A DNA stretch of 64,000 nt, taken from contig JAAWQX010000004.1 of NCBI GenBank assembly GCA_022800755.1, forward strand, positions 1 to 64,000, in the 5' to 3' direction. The notes under the pieces were generated by a model, which saw only the letters and a list, made by a program, of their open reading frames with translations, was not told where the DNA came from and ran no database searches. Positions 48,380-55,618 of the stretch are shown in pieces; the first letter of the stretch is position 1, and each line of letters starts with the position of its first letter. Position numbers and translations under genes: made by a program. This DNA comes from Oscillospiraceae bacterium (GTDB taxonomy: Bacteria > Bacillota > Clostridia > Oscillospirales > Oscillospiraceae).

Positions 48380-48859
48380 TCACACCCGCTCATATACGCA
48401 AAAACAATATTTCACGCCCTTATGCTCCTGCCACGGTTCTGCTTCCACGCATTGCCAGTCCGCCAACGCGTCTAAATCCGGGAAAAACGCGTCTGAGTGG
48501 GGCGCGGAATCAATTTTTGTCACATAGATACGAGTCAGGTGGGGGAAATACTCCGAAAATACGCTGGCGCCGCCGATGACAAAACAGCGGTCGTACTTCG
48601 CCGCTTCCGTCAGGGCTTCCGCTGTGCTGTGTACAACAGACGCGCCGTCGATTTGCATATCTTGCCGGGTGATGACGATGTTATGCCGCTTGGGCAGCGG
48701 CCGTCCGCCGGGGAAGTCCTCCAGGGTCTTCCGGCCCACGATGACCGCGTGGCCGGTGGTCAGTTCCCGGAACCGCACCCGGTCCGCCGGGATCACCAGC
48801 GGCTGCGTGCCCTCCGCGCCGATGCCCCAATCGCTGTAAACCGCTACGACTGCGTCCAT
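48380..48859 (-). CDS. folA: Dihydrofolate reductase
   Basis: DHFR, 159 aa, which reduces dihydrofolate to tetrahydrofolate with NADPH. N-terminal MDAVVAVYSDWGIG, catalytic Asp26 in IPADRVRF, cofactor motif VIVGRKTLEDFPGGRPLPKRHNIVIT and FVIGGASVFSEYFP. The usual LPW before the catalytic loop is PLV here, a mild divergence. It starts 3 bp after thyA, the normal pair, since ThyA makes the dihydrofolate that FolA recycles. Confidence 0.93.
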   Translation of the reverse strand: MDAVVAVYSDWGIGAEGTQPLVIPADRVRFRELTTGHAVIVGRKTLEDFPGGRPLPKRHNIVITRQDMQIDGASVVHSTAEALTEAAKYDRCFVIGGASVFSEYFPHLTRIYVTKIDSAPHSDAFFPDLDALADWQCVEAEPWQEHKGVKYCFCVYERV

Positions 48860-48862
48860 GGC

Positions 48863-49696
48863 TTACACCGCGATGGGGACTTTGCAGTCCAGCTCCGTGT
48901 ACTGGTAGCCCTCCAGGGCGAAGCTGTTTTTCGTGAACTGGTAAAAGTCCGTGATGCTTGTGTCCATGGTGAACTTGGGCGCGGCGTACTGGGGATTTTC
49001 CAGGATTTTCTCAATGATGGGAACGTGCCGGTCATAGATATGGCAGTCGGCAATGACATGCACCAGCTCGCCCACCTGCAAGCCCGCCACCTGGGCCATC
49101 ATGTGCACCAGCACCGCGTACTGCACCACGTTCCAGTTGTTGGCGGCGAGCACGTCCTGGCTGCGCTGGTTCAAAATGGCGTTGAGGGTGTTGCCGGAGA
49201 CGTTGAAGGTCATGGAATAGGCGCAGGGGTACAGCGCCATTTCGCTCAGATCGTGGTGATTGTAGAGGTTTGTCATGATGCGCCGGGAGGCGGGGTTGTG
49301 CTTCAGGTCGTAAATGACCCGGTCTACCTGGTCCATGTCGCCCTCGGGGTAGTGGTGCTTCACGCCAAGCTGGTAGCCGTAGGCCTTGCCGATGCTGCCG
49401 TTCTCGTCCGCCCACTGGTCCCATACGTGGGAACTGAGTTCGTGTATATCATTGGACTTTTTCTGCCAGATCCACAGCATCTCGTCCACCGCGGACTTCC
49501 AGAATGTGCGCCGTAGGGTGAGAATGGGAAACTCCTGAGACAGGTCGTAGCGGTTGACGATGCCGAATTTTTTAATGGTATGGGCGGGTGCCCCGTCATC
49601 TTCCCATACAGGGCGCACCTGTTGGTCGGTGTCCCAAACGCCGTGGTCTAAAATCTCCCGGCAGGTCTTGATAAATACCTCGTCTGCGTAACTCAT
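48863..49696 (-). CDS. thyA: Thymidylate synthase (ThyA)
   Basis: ThyA, 277 aa, methylates dUMP to dTMP using methylene-tetrahydrofolate. The catalytic Cys158 is in MALYPCAYSMTF. Here Cys is followed by Ala rather than His, as in the Bacillus subtilis ThyA branch, which has PCVY. Other landmarks are GSIGKAYGYQLG, NPASRRIMTN, QRSQDVLAANNWNVVQYAVL and DCHIYDRHV. The start at 49696 (AAAGGAG upstream) is clear; the open frame continuing to 50596 is antisense to another gene. Confidence 0.96.
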   Translation of the reverse strand: MSYADEVFIKTCREILDHGVWDTDQQVRPVWEDDGAPAHTIKKFGIVNRYDLSQEFPILTLRRTFWKSAVDEMLWIWQKKSNDIHELSSHVWDQWADENGSIGKAYGYQLGVKHHYPEGDMDQVDRVIYDLKHNPASRRIMTNLYNHHDLSEMALYPCAYSMTFNVSGNTLNAILNQRSQDVLAANNWNVVQYAVLVHMMAQVAGLQVGELVHVIADCHIYDRHVPIIEKILENPQYAAPKFTMDTSITDFYQFTKNSFALEGYQYTELDCKVPIAV

Positions 49697-49725
49697 GGCG
49701 GTTCTCCTTTGTATGTAATAGATAT

Positions 49726-49754
49726 AGTATATCGGATTTCCCGGGCGTTGACAA
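49726..49754 (-). promoter_or_regulatory. SigmaA promoter of thyA-folA
   Basis: On the minus strand TTGTCA, 17 nt, TATACT (plus-strand 49726-49731). Confidence 0.75.
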
Positions 49755-49771
49755 GCAGAATTTCCCGGCGG

Positions 49772-49800
49772 TTTACTTTTGGCGCGAAATGCTGTACAAT
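49772..49800 (+). promoter_or_regulatory. SigmaA promoter of the YjjG-like gene
   Basis: TTTACT at 49772-49777, 17 nt, TACAAT at 49795-49800. It is back to back with the thyA promoter. Confidence 0.65.
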
Positions 49801-49828
49801 GAGGGAAACTCACGAAATGGAGCGGAAT

Positions 49829-50515
49829 ATGAAGTATACCACCGTATTGCTGGACGCGGACATGACCCTGTGGGATTTCAATGCGTCGGAACGCTGTGCC
49901 CTGCGGGATGTGACCGGGTCTTTGGGGCTGGAACTGACCCCAGACATGGAAGCGTATTATCATCAGGTGAACGCGGGCTATTGGCGGCGCTTTGATTTGA
50001 AGGAAGTCACCCGGGAGGAACTGACCGTGGGGCGGTTTGCGGATTATATCGCGTATCTGGGCGTCAACGCCGACCCGGCGGAGGTGAACCACCGCTATGA
50101 ACAGGCGCTGGGCAATTACAGCATCATGCTCCCCGGCGCATTGGAATTGGTGCAGGCGCTGGCCGCGCGGTATCCGCTGTACATCGTCACCAACGGCCTG
50201 CATACGGCGCAGACCGGGCGGTTTGAGAAGTCGCCTATCAAGCCGTACATCAGCGGGCTGTTTATTTCCCAGGACATGGACTGTCAGAAGCCGGAGCGGG
50301 AGTTTTTTGAAAAAGTGTTCGCCGCCATCGGTTTGTCCGACCGCCGGGAAGTTGTGATGGTGGGCGACAGCCTGACTTCCGATATCCGGGGCGGCATCAA
50401 CGCGGGAATCGACACCGTGTGGTACAATCCCGGGCATCTGCCCCGGGACCCGGACTGCCTGCCGACCGTTGAGGCCCATACCATGGAGGAGATTGCGGAA
50501 TATTTGCTGCAATGA
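49829..50515 (+). CDS. YjjG-type HAD nucleotidase
   Basis: A 228-aa HAD hydrolase of the YjjG/YfnB (noncanonical pyrimidine nucleotidase) group. Motif I is LLDADMTLWDFNASE, motif II is YIVTNGLHTAQTGR, motif III is in CQKPEREFF and motif IV is VMVGDSLTSDIRGGINAGI. YjjG members remove phosphate from dUMP, dTMP and damaged nucleotides. That fits the adjacent divergent thyA-folA genes, but a direct link is inferred. The start at 49829 follows GGAGCGG. Confidence 0.88.
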   Translation: MKYTTVLLDADMTLWDFNASERCALRDVTGSLGLELTPDMEAYYHQVNAGYWRRFDLKEVTREELTVGRFADYIAYLGVNADPAEVNHRYEQALGNYSIMLPGALELVQALAARYPLYIVTNGLHTAQTGRFEKSPIKPYISGLFISQDMDCQKPEREFFEKVFAAIGLSDRREVVMVGDSLTSDIRGGINAGIDTVWYNPGHLPRDPDCLPTVEAHTMEEIAEYLLQ

Positions 50516-50533
50516 AGTCTTTTGAATCAATTC

Positions 50534-50564
50534 CAGACCCCGTGGCCGCGGGGTCTGTTTTTTT
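50534..50564 (+). terminator. Terminator after the YjjG-like gene
   Basis: 9-bp arms CAGACCCCG (50534-50542) and its complement (50549-50557), 6-nt loop, then T7. Confidence 0.92.
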
Positions 50565-50569
50565 ATTGC

Positions 50570-50598
50570 GCATATTTTTGCCAATCCTGCGAACAATA
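50570..50598 (+). promoter_or_regulatory. Forespore (SigmaF/SigmaG-type) promoter of spoVAD-spoVAE
   Basis: GCATA at 50570-50574, 14 nt, GCGAACAATA at 50589-50598 (9 of 10 to GGNRANAHTR). The spacing is identical to the candidate upstream of gpr. Confidence 0.58.
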
Positions 50599-50620
50599 AC
50601 CTCTATTGGAGGGATGACAC

Positions 50621-51640
50621 ATGAGCATCAAGCATATGGGCGGCCAGACGGTGCGGATGCAGGCCCCGCCGACGGTGGCGGCGTTTGCGGCAGTGGCGGG
50701 AAAGCTGGAGGGCGAAGGCCCGCTGGGGAAGAATTTCGATTTTATCTCCGAGGATTCCTATTTCGGAGAAGCCAGTTGGGAAAAAGCGGAGAGCGCCATG
50801 CTGAAGCAGTGCTTTTCCATGGCCTGCGACAAAGCGGCAGTGGCCCCCAGCGAACTGGAATTTCTCTTTGCCGGGGATCTGCTGAACCAGTGTACCGGGT
50901 CCACCTTTGCCATGCGGGACAGCGGTGTGCCCTTTTTCGGGTTGTACGGCGCGTGCTCCACCATGGCGGAAAGCCTGTGCCTGGCGTCTATGGTCCTGGA
51001 CGGCGGCTTTGCAGATACTGTGTGCGCTGCCACCTGTTCGCATTTTTGCTCCAGCGAGCGGCAATTCCGCTTCCCGCTGGAATACGGCGGCCAGCGCCCG
51101 CCCACGTCCCAGTGGACTGTCACCGGCGCCGGCGCGGTGATTTTACAGGCTATGGGCAATGGGCCGTTCGTCACCCATGTGACTGCCGGGAAGATCAAAG
51201 ACTTGGGCATCACCGACGCGAACAACATGGGCGCGGCCATGGCCCCGGCGGCGTACGACACGCTCTCCGCCCACTTTGCCGACACCGGCCGCGCGCCGGA
51301 GTATTACGACGCGATCTTCACTGGGGACCTGGGTTCTCTGGGCCATCAGATTGTGCTGGACCGGTTCAAGCAGGACGGCATCGACCTGGCGGGCCGGTAT
51401 TTTGACTGCGGGATGCTGATTTTCGACGCAGACAAGCAGGACGTACACGCCGGAGGTTCCGGCTGCGGCTGCGCGGCGAGTACGCTGTGTGCGTATATCC
51501 TGCCCATGATGCAGCAGGGCGTGTGGAAAAAGGTATTGTTTTCCGCTACCGGCGCGCTGATGTCTCCCACCAGCGCCCAGCAAGGGGAGTCCATTCCGGG
51601 CATCTGCCACGCGGTTTCCATTGAACTGACGCTCGATTGA
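50621..51640 (+). CDS. spoVAD: Stage V sporulation protein AD
   Basis: SpoVAD, 339 aa, a thiolase-fold protein that binds dipicolinic acid and helps move Ca-DPA into the forespore and out at germination. Typical segments are FDFISEDSYFGEASWEKAES, FAGDLLNQCTGSTFAMRD, LYGACSTMAESLCLASMVLDGGFAD, TSQWTVTGAGAVILQ, and the C-terminal HAGGSGCGCAASTLCAYILPMM. GGAGGG precedes the start. It has its own forespore promoter. The usual upstream partner gene spoVAC is not beside it. The final codons and stop form the left arm of a 17-bp hairpin. Confidence 0.96.
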   Translation: MSIKHMGGQTVRMQAPPTVAAFAAVAGKLEGEGPLGKNFDFISEDSYFGEASWEKAESAMLKQCFSMACDKAAVAPSELEFLFAGDLLNQCTGSTFAMRDSGVPFFGLYGACSTMAESLCLASMVLDGGFADTVCAATCSHFCSSERQFRFPLEYGGQRPPTSQWTVTGAGAVILQAMGNGPFVTHVTAGKIKDLGITDANNMGAAMAPAAYDTLSAHFADTGRAPEYYDAIFTGDLGSLGHQIVLDRFKQDGIDLAGRYFDCGMLIFDADKQDVHAGGSGCGCAASTLCAYILPMMQQGVWKKVLFSATGALMSPTSAQQGESIPGICHAVSIELTLD

Positions 51641-51658
51641 GCGTCAGTTCAATGGAGG
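51604..51658 (+). terminator. 17-bp perfect hairpin overlapping the spoVAD stop
   Basis: CCATTGAACTGACGCTC, loop GATT, then its complement, running across the spoVAD stop codon. No T-tract follows, and spoVAE is downstream, so it may protect the message or dampen spoVAE rather than fully terminate. Confidence 0.65.
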
Positions 51659-51783
51659 GGTTGCACTGCGTTCGCGCGCCCTGGCGGGCACACTCTCTCC
51701 GTGAGAAGTATTTTTTGCCCGGCAGAGCTGGGCAAAAAATGATTGGATTTTGTTTGCGGCGTGCGCGCCGCAAATTCTGTGAA
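51655..51783. repeat. Intergenic structured repeat, copy B
   Basis: Same order as copy A (35017-35149): GC-rich segment, then hairpin arms TTTTTTGCCC (51711-51720) and GGGCAAAAAA (51730-51739), TGATT, a second 8-bp dyad TTGCGGCG/CGCCGCAA (51754-51773) and AATTCTGTGAA. It fills the gap between spoVAD and spoVAE. Confidence 0.7.
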
Positions 51784-51799
51784 ACAAGAGGGATGTAGT

Positions 51800-52171
51800 A
51801 TGGAAATCTTTTTGGGATTTGTGAAAGCGTTTGTCGTGGGCGGCGTTTTGTGCGCCGTGGGACAGATTTTGATCGACCGCACAAAGCTGACCCCGGCGCG
51901 GATTTTGACCGCGTATGTGGTGGTTGGCGTGATTTTGGGCGCGGTGGGGGTGTATCAGCCCTTTGCCGAGTGGGCCGGCGCGGGGGCGACGGTACCGCTG
52001 TTGGGCTTCGGCAACACCCTGGCCCAGGGGGTCAAGACTGCGGTGGCGGAAAAGGGACTGCTGGGCGCGTTCACCGGGGGCTTTACCTCTGCCGCTGGGG
52101 GCATCTGCGCGGCGGTGTTTTTCGGCTTTCTGGTGGCCCTCATCGCCAAGCCCAAGGATAAAAGCGCGTAA
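51800..52171 (+). CDS. spoVAE: Stage V sporulation protein AE
   Basis: SpoVAE, 123 aa, a small membrane protein with about four helices, part of the SpoVA channel for Ca-DPA. Typical sequence FLGFVKAFVVGGVLCAVGQILIDRTKLTPARILTAYVVVG and LLGFGNTLAQGVKTAVAEKG. The start at 51800 has GAGGGA upstream; 19 codons of the longer frame fall within the repeat. It is in line with spoVAD and probably co-transcribed. Confidence 0.95.
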   Translation: MEIFLGFVKAFVVGGVLCAVGQILIDRTKLTPARILTAYVVVGVILGAVGVYQPFAEWAGAGATVPLLGFGNTLAQGVKTAVAEKGLLGAFTGGFTSAAGGICAAVFFGFLVALIAKPKDKSA

Positions 52172-52225
52172 CGCCTGCGCAGTATCCCGCCGCCCGGCTA
52201 TTAGGGAAATTTTTCCCATCTTGTC

Positions 52226-52254
52226 TTGACATCTCCCGGGCGGTGGGATATAAT
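52226..52254 (+). promoter_or_regulatory. Consensus SigmaA promoter of the DUF134-NifX gene
   Basis: TTGACA at 52226-52231, 17 nt, TATAAT at 52249-52254; both boxes perfect. Confidence 0.88.
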
Positions 52255-52298
52255 GCTTATATATTTGACATAAGTCAATAACAAAGGAGAGCAGGCAG

Positions 52299-53057
52299 AT
52301 GCCAAGACCGTGTAAACGCCGGCGGGTGTGCGCCGAGCCGAGCTGCGGGCATTTCGGGCCGAAGGACCCCGGCGCGGCCACCGGACAGACCGTTATCATG
52401 ACGCTGGACGAGTTCGAGGCCATCCGGCTGATCGATCTGGAGGGCCGCACCCAGGAGCAGTGCGCGGCGCTGATGAATGTAGCCCGTACCACGGTGCAGG
52501 CGATTTACAGCAGCGCCCGGGGAAAGCTGGCGGAGTGCCTTGTGAACGGCAGCGAGCTGCGGATCGAGGGCGGCGACTATGTGCTGTGCGACGGCAGCAT
52601 CCGGGGAAGCTGCGGCTGCGGGAATCCCAACTGCCGGTGCGGCGCGGAATCAAAGGAGGAAACGACGATGAAAATTGCGGTTACTTATGAAAACGGACAG
52701 GTGTTCCAGCATTTCGGACACACGGAGCAGTTCAAGATCTACAATGTTGCGGATGGGAAAATCCTGTCGTCCCAGGTGGTGGATACCAACGGCTCTGGCC
52801 ACGGCGCGCTGGGCGGTTTTTTGGCAGATATGGGCGTAGATACCCTCATTTGCGGCGGCATCGGCGTCGGCGCGCAGAACGCCTTGACGGAAGCAGGCAT
52901 CCGCTTTTACGGCGGCGCATCCGGCGATGCGGACAAGGCCGTGGAAGCCCTGCTGGCGGGCACGCTGGCGTTTGACCCCAACGTCCACTGCGACCATCAT
53001 GACCACGAGGGCCATGAGCACGGCGGTGACCATCACTGCGGCGGTCACTGTCATTGA
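52299..53057 (+). CDS. DUF134-NifX/NifB-like fusion protein with His-rich tail
   Basis: A 252-aa two-domain protein. Residues 1 to about 115 are DUF134: MPRPCKRRRVCAEP and a helix-turn-helix (QTVIMTLDEFEAIRLIDLEGRTQEQCAALMNVARTTVQAIYSSARGKLAE), ending in a Cys cluster (CGCGNPNCRCG). From about residue 124 comes a dinitrogenase iron-molybdenum cofactor domain (MKIAVTYENGQVFQHFGHTEQFKIY, DTLICGGIGVGAQNALTEAGI), then a tail with many His and some Cys in the last 25 residues. This suggests a metal- or Fe-S-cluster-sensing regulator. AAGGAG precedes the start. No nitrogenase genes are near. Confidence 0.88.
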   Translation: MPRPCKRRRVCAEPSCGHFGPKDPGAATGQTVIMTLDEFEAIRLIDLEGRTQEQCAALMNVARTTVQAIYSSARGKLAECLVNGSELRIEGGDYVLCDGSIRGSCGCGNPNCRCGAESKEETTMKIAVTYENGQVFQHFGHTEQFKIYNVADGKILSSQVVDTNGSGHGALGGFLADMGVDTLICGGIGVGAQNALTEAGIRFYGGASGDADKAVEALLAGTLAFDPNVHCDHHDHEGHEHGGDHHCGGHCH

Positions 53058-53069
53058 TCGAAAAGAAAA

Positions 53070-53103
53070 ACCCCGGAGCCTTATTGCTCCGGGGTCTCTT
53101 TTT
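53070..53103. terminator. Bidirectional terminator (DUF134-NifX / DUF896)
   Basis: 10-bp arms ACCCCGGAGC (53070-53079) and its complement (53086-53095) with A-run and T-run flanks. Confidence 0.9.
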
Positions 53104-53296
53104 TGGGCAGCTTGCGTTTGTTGCCGTTTTCGTCTACCAAATAGGTATTATCCAGCGTGCCGATGACGCTTTCCCGCCAGGACTGGAGGTATTCCTCCCG
53201 CAAAGCCTGGCGTTCGGCCTGTTCCTCGGCGGTCAGTTCCCGCTGGCGGGAGATGCGGGTCAGTTCGCTGATGCGGTCTTTCTTTGCTTGATCCAT
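53081..53296 (-). CDS. DUF896 (YnzC-like) protein
   Basis: A 71-aa charged helical protein of the DUF896/YnzC family (ISELTRISRQRELTAEEQAERQALREEYLQSWRESVIGTLDNTYLVDENG). Its biochemical role is not established; Bacillus YnzC-family proteins include a member linked to the SOS region. Its ATG directly follows the TAG of the YfbR-like gene, so it is translationally coupled as the last gene of a three-gene operon. Confidence 0.88.
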   Translation of the reverse strand: MDQAKKDRISELTRISRQRELTAEEQAERQALREEYLQSWRESVIGTLDNTYLVDENGNKRKLPKKETPEQ

Positions 53297-53884
53297 CTAT
53301 TTTCCAACTCCTAACTCATCCAAATCCAATTCAAACGCGGGCATGAAATATTCCATGAAATAATCCGCTTCCGGTAATTCCATCGCGGCGATGGATGCCC
53401 GGGTGGACGCTTCCGCGGAACCGAACTCGGCGTTGCCGGCCTTGCGCTCCTCCACGCACTTGATGAGCGCCGAGAGCTTGTCCGCCGCTTTCACCAAGCG
53501 GTATTCCTCGCCTTTCGCCTCTGACAGCAGCGGCGCGTAGGCGGGGCGGAGCGTCTCTGGGAGCATGTCCAGCAGCTTTTGGGCCGCCAGGTCCTCTACT
53601 TTATGGTATGCTTCCATCAACTCTTGATTCTGGTATTTGATGGGCGTGGGCATGTCGCCGGTCAAGATCTCCGACGCGTCGTGAAACAGCGCCAGCGCCG
53701 CCAGATGCTCTGGGGCGCAGTCCCCGCCGAACACCTCCCGGCGGATGACCCCCAAGGCGTGGGCGATGACCGCCACCATATGGCTGTGCTCCTGGATATT
53801 CTCCGGCACGGCGGAGCGCATCAGGCTCCAGCGGCCGATGTATTTCATGCGGGAGATCAGGGCGTAAAAATTTGTGTCACTCAT
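53297..53884 (-). CDS. YfbR-like 5'-deoxynucleotidase (HD domain)
   Basis: A 195-aa HD-domain phosphohydrolase of the YfbR group, which removes phosphate from deoxyribonucleoside monophosphates. N-terminal MKYIGRWSLMRSAVPENIQEHSHMVAVIAHAL with paired His, the HD motif LALFHDASEILTGDMPTPIKY, and late VKAADKLSALIKCVEE with a metal-binding Asp. It overlaps the stop of the upstream MATE gene by 8 bp. Pairing with an efflux pump is a gene-order observation, not a known partnership. Confidence 0.88.
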   Translation of the reverse strand: MSDTNFYALISRMKYIGRWSLMRSAVPENIQEHSHMVAVIAHALGVIRREVFGGDCAPEHLAALALFHDASEILTGDMPTPIKYQNQELMEAYHKVEDLAAQKLLDMLPETLRPAYAPLLSEAKGEEYRLVKAADKLSALIKCVEERKAGNAEFGSAEASTRASIAAMELPEADYFMEYFMPAFELDLDELGVGK

Positions 53885-55250
53885 GGGAAGCGTCTCCTAC
53901 GATCAATTTTGTTTTCCAGGTCCCCGCCCGGTAGCGGATCAGGGACAGCGCAAGCCCCAGTAGCCAGCCCACGGGGATGGTGCGCCAAATCACAGAATAC
54001 CCGAAATCAAAGCAAAATACAAGGATATACGCCAAACTCACCCGGGAAGTCAGGGTGATGAGAGAGCAGAACATGGCGTACAGCGCGTCGCCGCTGCCTT
54101 GAATCAAGCCGATGGTGGTCTGGTAAACGGAGAAAAACACCATCAAATAACTGATAAACCGGATATACTCCACCGCCTGCCGGAGGGAATCCCCCTCCAC
54201 GCCGAACAGTCCCGCCAGGGGGTAAGCCCCCACAAACAGCACCGTGGCGATGGCGAAGGTGATGCCTGCCGCCAGCTTGACGGTGCCTTTCCAGCACCGT
54301 TCTACCCGGTCCAGCCGCCCGGCGCCGATGTTCTGCCCGGTGAACATGCTCATGGCGCTGTTCAGGGACAACGCCGGCACCATGCAGTAATTTTCGATCC
54401 GCAGCCCGCAGGTGAACGCCGCCATGGTGGTTTCCCCAAAGTGGTTCACCAGCCGCTGCATCAGCACGTTGCCGAAAGAGATGATGCAGTGCTGAAGCGT
54501 CATGGGCACGCCCATTTTCAAACACAGCAGGCATTGCCCCATATCAAAGCGGAATTCACCCTTTTTGAACCGGAAAAAGGGATATTTTCCGAACATATAT
54601 ACAAAACACACCACCACGCAAACCGCTTGTGAAATGACCGTGGCGACAGCCGCGCCGGCGACGCCCCAGTGAAATACGAACAGCACGTCCAGCACCAGGT
54701 TCAGCACCGCCGACACGCACAAAAAGTACAGCGTCGCCCGGGAATCGCCCACCGCCCGGAGAATGGACGCCACGCAGTTATAGGCGAACTGGAACACCAG
54801 TCCCAGAGAATAGATGGAAAAATAGGTGGTGGACATGCGGATGAGTTCCTCGCCCTGGACGTTCATCAAGCCCGTGACGAACCAATGGGTGCCGAAATAT
54901 CCGATGAGCAGCGCCAGCACGCCCATACCGGTGAGCAGCACCAAAGCGGTGGAGACCGCGCGCTTCAGTTCGCCCATGCGTTGGGCGCCGTACAGCTGGG
55001 CGATGACGATGCCGCTGCCGTTGCCGAAGCCGATGGAAAAGGCCAGGAACAAAAACGCCAGGGAGGTACACGCCCCCACGGAACCCAGCGCCGCGTCGCT
55101 GACGAAATTGCCCACCACGATGCCGTCCACGGTGTTGTAAAGCTGCTGCAAGAACTGCCCGACCATGATGGGCAGGGCGAACAACAGCAGTTTTTTCCAC
55201 TCTGTTCCGGCGGTCATGTCATTTTTTTCGGAAAAGGCCTGCTGTTCCAT
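53877..55250 (-). CDS. MATE-family efflux transporter (second)
   Basis: A 457-aa, roughly 12-helix MATE protein. ALPIMVGQFLQQLYNTVDGIVVGNFVSDAALGSVGACTSL is the family N-terminus, and AFTCGLRIENYCMVPALSLNSAMSMFTGQNIGAGRLDR begins the second half. It belongs to a different subgroup from the 31986 pump. The start at 55250 lies 10 nt after GGGGG; the ATG at 55274 would place that GGGGG inside the gene. It is first in an operon with yfbR-like and DUF896 genes. Its leader contains a strong hairpin (55276-55315). Confidence 0.9.
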   Translation of the reverse strand: MEQQAFSEKNDMTAGTEWKKLLLFALPIMVGQFLQQLYNTVDGIVVGNFVSDAALGSVGACTSLAFLFLAFSIGFGNGSGIVIAQLYGAQRMGELKRAVSTALVLLTGMGVLALLIGYFGTHWFVTGLMNVQGEELIRMSTTYFSIYSLGLVFQFAYNCVASILRAVGDSRATLYFLCVSAVLNLVLDVLFVFHWGVAGAAVATVISQAVCVVVCFVYMFGKYPFFRFKKGEFRFDMGQCLLCLKMGVPMTLQHCIISFGNVLMQRLVNHFGETTMAAFTCGLRIENYCMVPALSLNSAMSMFTGQNIGAGRLDRVERCWKGTVKLAAGITFAIATVLFVGAYPLAGLFGVEGDSLRQAVEYIRFISYLMVFFSVYQTTIGLIQGSGDALYAMFCSLITLTSRVSLAYILVFCFDFGYSVIWRTIPVGWLLGLALSLIRYRAGTWKTKLIVGDASHE

Positions 55251-55275
55251 GTGGACGGTACCCCCTTTTATCATG

Positions 55276-55315
55276 CGTGACCCCCGGGAAACCGACAGTC
55301 TGCCCGGGGGTCACG
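55276..55315 (-). promoter_or_regulatory. 5'-end leader hairpin of the MATE operon
   Basis: Perfect 13-bp arms (minus strand CGTGACCCCCGGG and its complement, 14-nt loop) at the expected 5' end of the message. The left-arm ACCCCC could also pair with the GGGGGT ribosome-binding site just downstream. Confidence 0.65.
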
Positions 55316-55320
55316 TTAGA

Positions 55321-55329
55321 ATTATAACA
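55321..55329 (-). promoter_or_regulatory. Extended -10 promoter of the MATE operon
   Basis: On the minus strand TGTTATAAT, a perfect extended -10. No good -35 is present at 16-18 nt. Confidence 0.6.
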
Positions 55330-55384
55330 AAAATGTATTTTACCCGATTCCGACAAGAGATATCGTAAATTAAATTGAAAAATC

Positions 55385-55409
55385 CTATCAATTATAAAAA
55401 TATTGATAG
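55385..55409. repeat. 8-bp inverted repeat in the AT-rich nfnA upstream gap
   Basis: CTATCAAT and its complement around 9 AT bases. It is in the middle of the 55251-55618 gap, far from both start codons; role unknown. Confidence 0.5.
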
Positions 55410-55460
55410 TATAAATTTATTTTTTGTCGTACTGCGGATGGCGGGAATTGGTATAACGTA

Positions 55461-55557
55461 TTTGTGAGAAATGTAAAAAATTTTGTGAAAACTCTGTAAA
55501 AAATTTGTCAAGATTGAAACTTTTTTGACAAAACGCAAAAAAATCCTGTGTTTGTCA
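55461..55557. promoter_or_regulatory. Phased TTTGTSA motif array upstream of nfnAB
   Basis: TTTGTGA at 55461 and 55482, TTTGTCA at 55504 and 55551, and the inverted copy TGACAAA at 55526. Centres are 21, 22, 22 and 25 bp apart, about two helical turns. A 12-bp direct repeat TGTAAAAAATTT (55472, 55495) overlaps the array. It is likely a regulator-binding region; the protein is unknown. Confidence 0.6.
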
Positions 55558-55618
55558 AAATCCGCGCCACGGAACTTTCGCCAATTTGAGCATTTCATTA
55601 TTGTATGGAGGTAGTACT

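Noticed and set aside
49697-50596. 300-codon N-terminal extension of thyA
   Set aside because: ThyA starts cleanly at 49696 with a ribosome-binding site and promoter; the extension is antisense to the YjjG-like gene.
52299-53057. Nitrogen-fixation locus
   Set aside because: A NifX-like domain and a gene named nifJ (PFOR) occur, but no nitrogenase genes are present; both families are common in non-fixing anaerobes.
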